In this document: positions 11,441 to 23,399 of the stretch, piece by piece
Layout of the letters: each line of letters opens with the position of its first letter
How positions within the stretch are numbered: the first letter of the stretch is position 1
Assembly: GCF_963169125.1 (NCBI RefSeq)
Contig: NC_084795.1
Location: 262,999,042-263,063,041 of the forward strand
Length of the DNA stretch: 64,000 nt
Direction: 5' to 3'
Source of the DNA: Humulus lupulus
Lineage: Eukaryota; Streptophyta; Magnoliopsida; Rosales; Cannabaceae
Translations under genes and position numbers: made by a program
Notes under the pieces: generated by a model
Told to the model about the DNA's origin: nothing
Database searches by the model: none
What the model saw: the letters and a program-made list of their open reading frames with translations, nothing else

Positions 11441-11814
11441 CTGGGCTCTAATGGCCCCTTATACATGGTGGTCCCTCGGGACAAAATAGTACATGAGTAC
11501 ACTGTCAGGGTAATAGCACAGGTGGTAGTGGTGTTGGAAGAGTGGTGGCTTGCCCTAGTACGTGTCAGGGGTCTGCAAAAGTACTCCTGTCTTGGTACCA
11601 TATTATGCCTCCACTACTTGTCGGGTACGGACCTCATAAGCGTGATGAGGGAGTCCTGACCATGTACCAATCTTGTACTACCACTACCTGTCTGGCGTGG
11701 ACACTGTATCATCCGTACTCTAACTCTTCTTGGTCTGTAGGCTCATTCTGTATCTCTTCTAGCTTCATGTCGAATCGTTGTGAGGCCTTTTCTGACTTTC
11801 CCCGACTGCATGTT

Positions 11815-12122
11815 CAAGAGGCCCTTGGTGCGAGGCCATGGGGCGCTTGGGGTGCTTGGTCATCGAGGTGAGGTGTGCCTCTCTTGGCGCGAGACACTTG
11901 GCCTCGCTATGCGAGGGGTGCCTCACTTGGTGCGAGACCCATGGCGCGAAACCCTTGGTGCGAGGCCCCTGGGTGCGCGGAGGCGTAGGTGGTGCGAGGC
12001 ACTTGGGTGCGCGGAGGCGTGTCGCCTCGCAAGGCGCAGGTGGTGCGAGACACCTAGGTGCGCAGAGGCGTGCCATCTCGCGAGGCGCAGGTGGTGCGAG
12101 GCACCTGGGTGCGCAGAGGCTC
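11815..12122 (+). repeat. GC-rich minisatellite, 51-bp unit
   Basis: AGGTGGTGCGAG begins at 11987, 12038 and 12089, exactly 51 bp apart. Each copy is followed by RCAC, YTRGGTGCGC and GAGGCGTG. Less regular TTGGTGCGAGGC-like units extend back to about 11815. Because 51 is a multiple of three, long overlapping open frames appear on both strands; these are repeat artefacts and not genes. The GC content contrasts sharply with the flanks. Confidence 0.8.
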
Positions 12123-12153
12123 AAGATATAAGAAAGTATGAAAAATATTGACA

Positions 12154-13826
12154 AAGTATGACATCAAGTGAGAAAAGTGAGATCTAGAAGGCAAAAGATG
12201 CTATACGGTGAAAAATAGTACAATGTTGATTAGTAGTATTTCGATGTAATATTGAGTATTAGGGGATTTACCAAATATATTTGAGGTATGAATTATGTTG
12301 GTATTTGGGATATGTGGTTATGGCAGGTTATTTGATGTTGATTACTGATTGATTTTGATATTTGGGGATAGATAAAATTAAGGGGAAGCTCTGTCAAAAT
12401 TTCTCCAAGTGTCTAAGATAAATCTAATGCTCAATCTAAGAGGTTTAAGGCATTTTAGACATTATTTGGATATGAAATTTGATATGATGTTTTATGAATA
12501 TTTTTAAATGATAGTTCAATGCCATGCTGCCACCATCATGGTGTAAAATTGAGTTTCTATAAATTGGGTGATAGTAACCTAATTAAGTGTTAAAATTTAT
12601 CATGGTCATGATTAGGATATCATGAGAATTTTGGGATTTTTCTAAAGGATTAAAACAATGAGCTAAGTTTTTATATATGCCATTAAAGATCCTAAGAAAA
12701 ATCATATGTTTGAAATGATGTGAAATCATTGCCCTTGTCAGGATAACCACATCAACACCTAAGACTCCACTTGTTATACGGTGAAATATATTTTGGACAC
12801 AAGTAAAATACTCAACTACAACACAAGAATTACATGTTATTTGAAAGTATGCATTATATGAATTTTTTTTAAGTAAGTGGCATTCACATACATTGACATT
12901 TCATCATAAATTTATATACATAGCATAATAGTGATATGATGATTTATTGTATGATATAAGACCATGCATGATATTATGATGATTAATTATGTGATGCCTT
13001 AGCAAGTTTTATTCAACATAAAAGTAAGTTGTAATAAGAAGTTAAAGTTTAATGTCATGGTTTTGAAAAGGAAAATGAAAGTTTAAGTAGGTGTAAACGG
13101 AGGCCTATAGTTAGGCTCATATTGGCAACCCAACCCTTTGGGCTAGGTTTTAGTGAACAACTTATATTGTTTCCCATGTTCCCCTTTTTATTTTCTCCTC
13201 CATATGAGTTATTGTTATATGTATTGACACCACAGTGTGTGGTCGCCCTAACTCTTGAGCCCGACGAGGCAACGATGGAATAAAGTTTTTAATGCGCCCT
13301 ACTGTGGTGATGGCTAGCCGGAGGAGAACCCATGAGAACCCCTGCAGGCATTGGCCTAATCAAACATTGTGCACAATATTAAGGAGCCCAAAATTTAAAA
13401 AGAAGTTGTGTATGCACATTGATATGGGGTAATCATTAGCATTGCATGCATTACTTTGCTTACTGAGCTTGAGGCTCATAGTTGTCTTGTGTTGCAGTTA
13501 AAGAAAGAAATGAGTGAATGACAAAGGAGAACTGAAGCATGGTTCTGACCCTAATTTGTACATATGCACATATCGACCTTATGTGGGCTATTTCAGTTTA
13601 TCAGTGTGTACGTTTGTAATAAAGTGTGAGGTTATGTTTAGAAAACAAATTGGGTTATTTAATACTTATTTATAATATGTTTGAGACACACTTTATATTT
13701 AGTATAAATAATGAAATGAGTTTTATATAATACATATATCCACACTTCTGCTAAAAGTAATTATAATATAGTTTAAAACGTAACACCTCAAACATGATAT
13801 TAACTAAAGTAGGTGAGGGTGGTACA
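12154..13826 (+). repeat. LTR of a Tekay-like Ty3/gypsy element (3' end defined)
   Basis: The 3' end (GGTGGTACA at 13826) is fixed by a primer binding site three bases downstream. Near the end is the conserved LTR box (13459-13505: CTTACTGAGC...GAGGCTCA...TTGCAG), which is also in the other gypsy LTRs here. The 5' end is not visible; the stretch may include unrelated sequence up to about 12240. No protein-coding frame is present. Confidence 0.55.
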
Positions 13827-13829
13827 AGT

Positions 13830-13841
13830 TGGTATCAAAGC
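13830..13841 (+). other. Primer binding site
   Basis: TGGTATCAAAGC differs by one base from TGGTATCAGAGC, the complement of the initiator Met tRNA 3' end used by plant gypsy and copia elements. It lies three bases after the LTR end and before gag. Confidence 0.75.
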
Positions 13842-14021
13842 TATGGTTAAAATGTTCTTGTAGACCATTCATATGTACACATTGAGGGACGGATAATGCT
13901 TAGTTCATTTGTAAGTTTTATGTGTGCATTTATTATATGCTGGTTGCATGTCTCATGTGCATTATTGGCTAACTGACATTAGTTATGGGCATTTTCTCTT
14001 AAGATATATATTATAACACAT

Positions 14022-14658
14022 ATGGATCGTGAACAAGCAATGGGGGCTACTGAAGGCTCTTGTAGTAATAAATATGAATAAGAAATGGCTGAACTTCAAA
14101 TGGTAATGAATAGACAAGCAGAAGAAATTGAGAAATTATTAGCAGAACAATGACAAAGACAAGCACCACCACCTCCTAATGAAAATCCAACACCACCACC
14201 TCCACCTCCACCTCCACAAGCCCCACTTGTAGTGCACCCCATGGAACCACTATATTAACGTCTCTGAAAACAACACTCTCCAGTATTTGAAGGTAGCACT
14301 GACCCACTTGACGCACAAGACTGGAAGAGTTCTTTAGAAGACATCTTTGAGTTTATACAACTAAGTGATAGGGAAAAGGTTTCTCATGCTGCACATACAC
14401 TGAAAAAGGATGTTAAGATTTGGTGAGAAGTGGTTAAGCAGACTAGAGAAGTGAATCAGATGACTTGAGCAGGCTTTGAACTGGTCTTCAATGAAAAGTT
14501 TTATAATGAAGCTGTGTTGAGTGCTAAAGTAAGTGAGTTCAGTAGATTACAATAAGGGAATCTTTCAGTGGCTGAGTACGCCAAGACATTTGACCGATTA
14601 GCCAAGTTTACACCAGACATGGTTAACATTGAAACAAGTAGTGTGAATCGTTGAATGT
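14022..14658 (+). pseudogene. gag: Ty3/gypsy gag, seven nonsense codons, frame intact
   Basis: The ATG is at 14022. The frame holds for 212 codons without an indel but has stops at 14079, 14151, 14256, 14265, 14424, 14466 and 14553. Features in order are an acidic N-terminus, a proline-rich tract (about codons 48-70), then the gag core FEGSTDPLDAQDW, LSDREKVSHAAHTLKKD, FNEKFYNEA and SVAEYAKTFDRLAKF. The first of the two expected tryptophans remains and the second is TGA (14424); MTW has become MT-stop. The gene ends where LTR-family-B sequence begins at 14659, so the zinc knuckle and pol are missing. Confidence 0.85.
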
Positions 14659-15368
14659 TGTAACGTCGTCCTAATCCAGGACCGTTACACTATGTATTTT
14701 AAATGGTGTCAGACTTGATAATTGAGTCATTTGGTTACAAACGTGTAACTAAGGTTAATGTCAAAGGTTAGGGTTTAAAACTTTGATAAAAGGAACTGTT
14801 GACTTCTATTTGAAAGTTTATACATACATGGGATCCCAGAATATTACAACCAAACTTTTAAAAAGGTGTATATACATCAAAATTACAACCGGCCGACCTA
14901 AGAGGCAAAATCAAGGCTACAACCCTAGTTCCTCTGAGATATCCTCGGTCGTGGTGGATAAGCAGCCGCATATATACACCCCGCCACCGAAGCACTCCAA
15001 CTCATGGCTGGTCAAGTTTTCCTTTACCCTTACCTGCACCACAAAGCACCCGTGAGCCAAGGCTCAACAAGAAAACTTAAACATGTGCAAAAATTGAAAA
15101 TACAAATTCCCAGGTACGTATCTAGCTTTTCCAATAGTAATAACCTACTCATACAGTAATTCAATTACAAATAAATGGTCATTGGACCAATTTGGGGCTG
15201 TTTCCCTGAACAGTTGACCATAGAGTCAACCCCAGGGCCCTATGCCCAAGCTATGTGACCATAGAGCCACCTGGGGCCCTCGCCCTCAGCTCTGAGTAAC
15301 TAGCCATAGAGCTAGCCAAACACCTCTGGTTTTCCAACGATCATAGGGTTGGCTAACGTAATAGTACG
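14659..15368 (-). repeat. Truncated family-B LTR
   Basis: It starts TGTAACGTCG on the plus strand and follows the family-B order: GACCGTTACAC, GAGTCATTTGG, GGGATCCCA, the LTR box (15021-15072) and repeats (15200-15360 with CATAGAG-containing units). It stops at 15368, where the end of the E1 LTR begins. About two thirds of the family-B LTR is missing and no TSD is seen. Confidence 0.7.
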
Positions 15369-15532
15369 TTATTAATGTCATTATGGTTTTAATTTAAGTG
15401 TTAAACATTTTATTTTAAATAATGAGATCTCATGGCTAGTTTTATTTCAATAAATAAGTTTTTCCGTCATAAATGTTTATCGATTTAAAATGGACTTTTA
15501 TAAGTAATGTCTCGGGAAATCGGGGCATTACA
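15369..15532 (+). repeat. 3' tail of the E1 5' LTR
   Basis: From TTATTAATGTCATTATG onward it parallels 30940-31094, including AATGAGATCTCATGGCTAG and ATCGATTTAAAATGGAC. It ends GGGGCATTACA at 15532, just before the primer binding site. The rest of the 5' LTR is absent; family-B LTR sequence lies in its place. Confidence 0.75.
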
Positions 15533-15535
15533 ATA

Positions 15536-15547
15536 TGGTATTAGAGA
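15536..15547 (+). other. Primer binding site of E1
   Basis: TGGTATTAGAGA is a diverged form of TGGTATCAGAGC, placed three bases after the LTR end, which fixes the plus orientation of E1. Confidence 0.65.
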
Positions 15548-16020
15548 AATATGTTCCTAAAGAGTCTGTGGTAAACCCTAACATGTAAATTTCATCACCA
15601 AGAGACGAGCTCAACTCACTGTATTGTAAGTGCTAAATTTTTACTTATGTGAATTTTTCCTTTTAAGTTTATGTGCATAGTAGTACTAGATTGAGAAGCA
15701 TGATAGATAACTAAGTGTGAGCCTTTAGCTAGAAAGTTGATAAGGTTAATTCGAAGCTGATTTGAATATTTGGAAAATATTCGATTAATTTTTTTTCCTT
15801 TGGTTTATCAAGTTTATTGTTGGAATGCTTAGTTTCTTTCTTTAAGGTAAAAGCATTCTTTATTTGCGCTTAATTTATATGCGTGGTTTAGGAGTTATTA
15901 AATCCCTCCAAGAAGGTCTATCAAAGCAAGTTGCAGTTGAGATTGAGAGGGAAACAACGGTTTACCACCATAACCACGTGAATGGTCGAAACATTTTACT
16001 ATGAATGGAAGAGACCATCT

Positions 16021-16500
16021 GAAGGCTAAATGAAGCAACAGAGTCGACAAGCAGTGCCTCCAATGCCAACAAGACCGGTGGAGCCAGAGAAAAGACTACC
16101 ACTAGCTTTAGTGGTAGCACCTATTGTAGATGATAGAATGGAGTAACTATTTGAAAGGTTCCGGAAACAACATCCACATGGTTTTTAGGGAAGCACTGAT
16201 CCGGTCAAGGTAGAACAGTGGGTCAGTTGCAGGGAGAACATCCTGAACATGATTAGAGTTCAGGGAAATGATGAGCGTTATACGTCCTATATGCTAAGGA
16301 AGGATGCTCGCACATGGTAGGAAGTCACGCAATAGGAACAAGATGTGAATATAATGGATTGGGACGGGTATAGACAAGTTTTCAATGACAAGTATTATAA
16401 CTCCGTCATCCTAGCTATAAATATGGATGAATTCACTAGACTAGATTCAGGTAGTCTCACACGTACTGAATACGCATAAAAGTTTGATCATAAAGAAACC
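16021..16500 (+). pseudogene. gag: E1 gag remnant
   Basis: The core reads LFERFRKQHPHGF, stop, GSTDPVKVEQW, YTSYMLRKDARTW, stop, EVTQ, stop, MDWDGYRQVFNDKYYNS and TEYA. These match the retrotransposon gag core (DP..AE.W, LRKDA..WW, the MTW region, EYA). Most stops fall where Trp or Gln is normal for the family. The gene ends abruptly near 16500; no zinc knuckle follows and the reading joins the protease-RT linker at about 16538, so gag tail and protease were deleted. Confidence 0.75.
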
Positions 16501-16537
16501 CCAAACTTTTATTATTTCAACGATGATGGCTTGAGAG

Positions 16538-18648
16538 ATGTTGCAACATGGGTGTCTAGGGTACCTAGTTAATATGGTCGATGACACTAAAGAAGCAGAT
16601 AGAAGGTCTGAAGAAACGAGAGTAGTTGCTGAATTCCTCGACGTCTTCAAACAAGTGTTGCCAGGGTTATCACTTCATAGAGAGATTGAGTTCATGATAG
16701 GCCATATGCCAGGGACAGTACTAGTATCTCGAGCACCATAAAAAATGGAACCAGCGGAATTGAAAGAGCTCAAGACACAGTTGGAAGAATTACTCAAGCT
16801 AGGGTTTATTAGATTGAGTTACTCTCCTAGGGCACACCAATTTTATTTGCCAAGAAGAAGGATGGGTCCATGTGGATGTGCATCGATTGCCGAGGATTGA
16901 TGATCTATTTAACCAGCTTCAGGGGACAAAGATGTTTTCTTAAATCGATCTTCGATTGAGATACCATCAGGTTAGAATCAAGGATGAAGACATATCGAAG
17001 ACAATGTTCAGAACCAGATATGGGCATTACAAGTCTCTAGTAATGTCGTTTGGACTCACAAATGTCCCAACATCGTTTATGGACCTCATGAACCAGGTTT
17101 TCAAGGAGTATCTAGATCGGTTTGTCATCGTGTTTATAGATGATATACTGGTGTATTCTAAGACAGAGGAGGAATATGAGGAGCACCTACATTTGACTTT
17201 GCAATGATTGAGAGAACATCAGTTGTATGATAAGTACAAGAAGTGTGAGTTCTAGTTGTCTTAGGTTACATTTTTGGGACACATTGTCACTAATGGGAAT
17301 CAAGATTGATCCTACTATGGTCGCCGCAGTGAAGGAGTGGCCAAGACTGAATAATGCCTCTAAGGTCAGAAGTTTTCTAGGTTCTGCAGGTTATTACAAG
17401 AGATTTTTGGAAGGGTTCTCAAAGATAGCTACACCATTGACGAAACTCACGAGAAACAATCTAAAAAAAATCACTTGCTCAGACAAGTGTGAGCAAAGCT
17501 TCCAAGAACCGAAGAGTCGACTCATATTGGCACCATTACTCAACTTACCATCAGATAGAGAACAGTTTGTGGTGTATTGTGATGCATCAAAGCAAGGAGT
17601 AGGTTGTGTATTAATGTAGTCTGGTAAATTAATTTCCTATGCTTCATGGAAATTGAAAGATTATGAACAGAGGTATCTAACACACGACCTAGAGTTAGTT
17701 CCAGTGGTGTTTGTATTAAAGATTTGGCGTCATTAACTCTATGGGATGAAATGTGAAATCTACAGCGATCAAAAGTACCTAAAGTATTTCATCATGTAGA
17801 GGGAATTGAACATGAGGCAAAGAAGGTGGTTAGAGTTAGTCAAAGATTATGACTATGATATAATGTATCAACCCGGTAAGGCCAACGTAGTAGCTAATGC
17901 TCTTAGTCGTAGAGGTTTGGGAATGATTTCTGCTTTACATGGAATATCTAGGCAGATTCTATAAGATATGGAAAGAGCGGGTATAGAACTGATCACATGG
18001 AAACTTGCTATGGCTACACTGCAATCCAACTTGTTCAAAAGAATCAAGGAAGGGTAGGCGACAAATAAGAGGTTAAGTGAAAAAGGCAAGACTATACTGT
18101 ATCAGACACCAGACTAATAAAATACAAGGGACGTATTTGTGTGCCTAATAGCAAGAAACATAAAAAGAAATTTTTTTTGTGGAAGCCCATACTACACCAT
18201 ATTTAGTCAGGACCACTAAAATGTATCATGATTTGAAGGCATTATATCGGTGGTCTGGAATGAAGAAAGATGTAGTAGATTATGTGACGAAATGCCTAAC
18301 TTGTCAACAATTCAAGGCAAAACATCAATGACCAGGAGGATTGCTACAACAGTTGAATCTTTCAGAGTGGAAATGGGATGAGATATCTATGGATTTTGTG
18401 ACAGGGTTACCTACGACCACAAATAAGCACGATGCCATTTGGGTAATAGTGAATAGGTATTCAAAGTCCTCCTATTTTCTACCGGTACGCATGGGCTTTT
18501 CCATGGATCAATTTGCTTAACTTTATATGAATGAGATAGTACGGTTTCATGGAATATCGTACTCCATTGTATGTGATTGAGATGCTCGGTTTACGTCATC
18601 ATTTTGAGAAATTTTTTAGCGATGGGAACTTGGTTAAAGTTTAGTACT
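16538..18648 (+). pseudogene. pol: E1 pol, upstream part: RT, RNase H, start of integrase
   Basis: It begins in the protease-RT linker (EFLDVFKQVLPGLSLHREIEF). The RT has lost about 15 codons after the CID motif. It keeps [14 protein letters not shown] (near 17015) and the catalytic [10 protein letters not shown] (about 17135-17160). A frameshift falls near 17290 at GHIVTNG. RNase H has [16 protein letters not shown] (about 17570-17618) and ends with [12 protein letters not shown] (about 17880). The integrase zinc-binding part and [13 protein letters not shown] (about 18370-18410) follow. The gene is cut at 18648 by the nested element. Stops include TAG where Gln or Trp is expected (for example EF-stop-LS-stop near 17255). 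The integrase resumes at 26998. Confidence 0.85.
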
Positions 18649-20899
18649 TGTAATGCCCTGGTTAGCCAAGACCGTTACACTATGTGTTTAAAATGATGCT
18701 TAACTCGTGAAGCGAGTCATTTGGACTTAGATGTGTAATTAAATACTAAACTAAGGTTAGGTACTAAAAATTTTGGTCAACGGAGTAATCGTTTTTCAAT
18801 AAAAATGTTTAGTTTATACATGGGATCCCAAAAAGTGTTTATAGACTAATAAAAGACAAGGTAGCTGCCCTAAGCGAAAAAATAGGGTTCAACCCTAGTT
18901 CTTCCCAAGCAATCCCAGCTGTGATGGTCGAGCAGGATGCATATGTACACACCGCCCTTAAAGCTCTCCAACTCATGGCTGGTCCAGCTTATCCTTATCC
19001 GTACCTGCACCACAAAGCACCTGTGAGCCAAGACTCAGCAAGAAAACTTAAATCAATAAATTAAAATAAGCGACAAAATATAAATAACAAGTTTAGCAGT
19101 ACTAACCCCACTCAATCAACACATAGTCCAATTTAAACTTCCAATGAGTTAGACAAGTGCAGACTACACTTATAATTATTTAAGTTGCGTTTGGGCCCGA
19201 CTCTATTAGGCCGAGCTTTCAGATCTTATTGCCAATCCCGATTCTCTTAGGCCGAGCAGTGTTTCGGATGCTTTTTGCCGGTCCCGACTCGCTTAGGCCG
19301 AGCTTCCAGATTAGATATAATCAAACATATAGATTGCATAACACAAAATCAGATGCATCATATACAAGCATGCATAACCAAATAATCGCAAGTACAGTCA
19401 TAGTCATATTCATTAATAGGGGTCCGAACCCCAATTACAACCAGGGTGTAGTTTTCTAACCTTGAGTCCCGAGCAAATAGTGTATGCGACGCTGAGCGCG
19501 ATCCCTACTTCCGAGCCTTAACGGTATAACCTAGTCACAACAAAATAATGGACAACCATCAAGCATTAGACTATTTAACAGCTTCAGTGTAAATTATTAG
19601 CCTCCGGAATCTTTTAATTCTACCAAATCGGGTAGTAGAACTCTTCCCGAGCCTTTAGGTTTGAGTTCCCAAGCTTAGAAACCCACCTTGGCCTAGATTT
19701 TCCCATTTGAGCTGTGACACCCCTCGCAAGCGCCACGACCCTCTACAAGTCAGAGAGCTGAAGTCCTCATTTCCCTAAACACGTGCTGCGATGCTAAGGC
19801 GATTCAAAGAACCACCCTAGCCCTTAAGTTCATGCGGGTCGCAGCACTCCAAGAACAACACTGCGGCGCAACCTCGCGATCCAAGAAAACTTATAATTTT
19901 AAGAATCTTTCAACATCCCAAAACCCGTTTTTTCTCACAATTGACCGTGAAAATGGTTCCAACAACCCAGAACTATGCAAACCAATCTCAAAACTCAATC
20001 AACTCCTCATAGAAACTAAGAATTTAGAAAGAACTTTTAAACTCCAAAACTTTAAAAAAAAAAAACTCAGAGCTAAAAACTGTAAATTACCTATGTTCAA
20101 ATCGGTTCCTAGCTACTTCCTTATGCTTAGAAGCTCTCAGCCCTAACTAACTTCAATTCCCCAACAAGCCTTGCCCCAAAACTGAGATGATCACTGCCTT
20201 TCTCTTCAATTTTCCATAGCCCCAACTATGAGAGTGAGAGAGAGCAAACGAGAGAGAAAGAGAGGCTAAGTGTTTGATGTTCTATTTTTTTTTCTGAGAA
20301 CTTCTCCCACGATGACTAAACTTATCCTAGGGCTTCAAAAAGACTAAAATGCCCCTACCCAAAACATTAGCTACTTCATGCCTTCAGGGGCAAAACCGTC
20401 TTTTATCCCGATACTCGCTAATCCTCAAATTTCACTTAAAATTCCCAATTAATCTTCCAAATACTAATATTTTCCTCCCAATTACAATTCATACCCTAAT
20501 ATCCCCGGTAACTCCCCAAATTATTAGAATACGCTAGGCTCATCCTGAGCCAGATATTTGACCCCGTTGTGACTTTTCCGCTAAACTTCTCACTAGGATC
20601 ACTTTCGACCACACATCTCAAATATGTCCATATAATATTGTGGTCTCACTCATAAAACATATATAATACAAATATACCCTCAATGGGTCTAAAATTACGA
20701 AAATGCCATTTTAATATAATCAGACCTATAAGCACATTTAATACACCTAAACATGCATAAGTTGTTAGATCATGATATAACTCATACAATTCACATAATC
20801 GCACATGTATAATCACAATTAACACATAAAAATTTGATTATGCCCTACAGGCACAATAATCAAGGAACTAAGCCTTATTAGTGAATTTGGGACGTTACA
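18649..20899 (-). repeat. 3' LTR, family B (2,251 bp)
   Basis: It runs TGTAATGCCC to GGGACGTTACA. It contains the LTR box (18993-19042), CCGAG-rich repeats (about 19190-19310: YTTAGGCCGAGC units near 57-bp period), a GC-rich tract with CGCCACGACC (about 19710-19880) and a GA-rich tract (about 20225-20270). A polypurine tract on the minus strand adjoins it at 20900. Confidence 0.9.
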
Positions 20900-20915
20900 A
20901 CTATCCCGTCCTTAT
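20900..20915 (-). other. Polypurine tract of the nested element
   Basis: The minus strand reads AAGGACGGGATAGT immediately before the LTR start TGTAACGTCCC. The upstream phrase TTTCGAGGACAAAATTTT also precedes the tract in the other Tekay-type elements here. Confidence 0.7.
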
Positions 20916-20929
20916 CAAAATTTTGTCCT

Positions 20930-23300
20930 CGAAATTTATTCAAACATCTTGGGATACTGATCTCGCATATCTGACTCTGACTCTAGAGTTAAGTTATTTA
21001 CCTTGTTATTTCTTTGTAACGCCCTCAACAAGGTGACAGTCTTATTCCTTAAGACTTTATCTCTTCTATCCAAGATTTCCATTGGCTTTTCTTTACATAA
21101 TAAGTCTCACTGTAATTCTAGGGTCTCATCATCCAAACAGGGGTCTCATAATTATATCCCTCTATACTAACTCTGGCATGCCCTAGAGTCACAGTAGCCT
21201 TTCTGGCCTCTGATTTTCATCTCTCATTTGCTAAAAGGTTAGGAAGTGCCCCCTTCCCCTGGTATACAGATTTCGGGACTTAGCACACATTCAAAATTCC
21301 TAGATACAACAAGCATAAGAGGTGGTATAAGGCTCATCCAAAATCTCCACCTTGATGCCAGCATCCATCGGAACACGTATCTAATCCTCATATTTTAACC
21401 TATTCATGTTAAAATAGTAGGGTTCTTAGCCATTCCTACAAAAATTTCTTTATGTATTCCATTTTTCGTAAAGGTATATCTGCCAATTATCAATCACAGA
21501 TTCTACACCAATCCCGGTCATTTCCTCCTCTAACTTTTTTGTAATCTATTACGAATGATACAACTGGCGTGGTTCTAACTCAAGGCATCAACCTCCACAT
21601 TAGTTTCCCTAGGCAATAAAGGATTCCAATATCAGTCCTACACCAATTCTCGCCAAAGCCTTTATCTTAGGTTCAACCTTTATGGGTGACAAAACACTTT
21701 ACTTTTATGCTAGTGTATGTACTTCTTTCCCATAAGTGTTGTTGCCTCACCCTAACCACAATTATTTGGCATTACTGTCAACTCAAAGCCCCATGTAAAA
21801 CTTCTAAGTTCTTATTCCTTTAACCACTGTGAGGCATGAGCACTCACATTTCCAGTCTACACATGGGTACACCCTAGCCCCTGGGGCACTGTTCAATGAA
21901 CTCATCATTTTTAAACAACAAGGACAATATCCACCATACAATTATTATATATATATATATCAGTTCACCACATGATTATACTAATACCATGGCATGATAA
22001 TCAACCCTTATTCCAACCTTTGAAAATCTGGTGCGCAACTATCCATTTAGACAAACTTTAGGTCCTTACGTTACTTCAATCAAGGGTATGGCAGTCCTCA
22101 AAGATGCTTCAAGTAAAGGTAAATGTATTCTCCAGTCCCACAGTACTTCTAACCTTTAAAACATTCCTCTAGCAAATTCCTTACTACTTCTATCTTAACT
22201 AAATCATGCATGCTCCCATCACTTCCCATAATGTGACCTTAAACATCTCCTGGAGAAATCAGAACTCATCCCTTCCGGAACCTTACCTGTAATCCCTGCC
22301 TCCTTAGCCTTGGTAATATCAACGAAATTGTTACTCGTGTTCTGTTTCTAACTGGAAGTAGTCCAAAACATTCTCGATCAATCCAAATACAACTTGTCCA
22401 AATCATCCATGTACTCTCTACTTGTTGAATTTACGTGGGCCGCTGGAGGATCAGTCAATTCAAGAGCCTTCATTGAAAATCCATCACATCATACTTGGTG
22501 TGAGAGGTAATTCTTGAAATGTCCCTTTCCTTGATCCTCAGCTGGTAATGACCAAATCGAGGGTCAATTCCTGAGAGCATTGTCTTACCTTGCAATCAGA
22601 CAAATGAATCATCCGTCCTTAGCAATGGATAACTATCCTTGGCAATTACTTTATTCTACTATCCATATATGGTACATATTCTCACGGACTTGTTCTTCTT
22701 TTAACCCATGATGTTGACATACCAAGTGGCAAGAAGCTCTGTCTAATAAATCCCCAAGTCAAGTAACTTCTTCGATAGAACCTTTAGTTCTTTCCACTTA
22801 GCTGGTGCCATTTCGCACGATGTCTCGTATGCCGGTTCTATCCATGCATTAGTTCTGTAGTACACTCAATTCCTAGACGCGACAACAATCCCAGCGAATC
22901 CTCGTAAAACCCATCTGAAACCATACTGGTCGATCTAGTTTTCCTCTGGTCTAACTGATATAATCCTGGTGGTACCTACCACAATAGTTAGAAATCTCAT
23001 GAATGCAAACATGTCCTTTCCTTTTAAACTCAGAAGTCACCATCTTTTCTTACAGTCCATGGTTGTCCCTTATTTGGCAAACTAATCCATACTCAGGATC
23101 ATATAAAAAATCCCCATATAACCAACTCAATCAAATTTACTGCTAACTCTCTACCAATAGCACTCTGACCCATCTCCTGGAAACTACCAAGTTTCCCTAG
23201 CCGACACTAAAATCTTAAGCCCCATAGCGTAATAATCATATAGTATGTACAACATATCTATGCCTCTACTAAGAGATACGTAGTACCAGACTCAATCAAC
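20930..23300 (-). pseudogene. pol: Decayed pol of the nested family-B element
   Basis: Reading down from 23300: LIESGTTY near 23280 is the protease active site with the catalytic Asp replaced by Glu. ETSCEMAPAKWKELK (about 22800-22830) is the usual linker before the RT, and KKNKSVRIC and GIDPRFGHYQLRIKERDIS (about 22500-22580) are RT. ILDEPYTTSY (near 21350) starts the integrase. Then MEILDRRDKVLRNKTV and the ESDMRDQYPKMFE end (about 20950-21110) give the chromovirus C-terminus. The integrase core between is missing. Many frameshifts and stops remain. Confidence 0.7.
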
Positions 23301-23399
23301 ATAGTATAAAAGATCGAGAACTAGAAAGCCAACCTGTCACTTCTGAAGGACCAGCCTCAAACTCTGTCTGCATCGGGATGGACACTCAGGTTGGAGTAA

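Larger units (their letters stand above)
11238..12153 (-). repeat. Solo LTR, Tat-like, minus orientation
   Basis: On the minus strand it starts TGTCAATATT near 12153 and ends CCATCAACA at 11238. The last bases include the near-palindrome GTTGACGAGATTTCACC. A TATAAATAG at 11431-11440 leaves about 190 bp of R-U5, a sensible LTR layout. No coding region or polypurine tract adjoins it, and no clear TSD was found, so the outer boundary at 12153 is uncertain. The LTR contains the GC-rich minisatellite listed next. Confidence 0.5.

Noticed and set aside
11765..12154. Long overlapping open frames on both strands
   Set aside because: They follow from the 51-bp GC-rich minisatellite, whose period is a multiple of three; composition is repetitive Arg/Ala/Gly without any domain.
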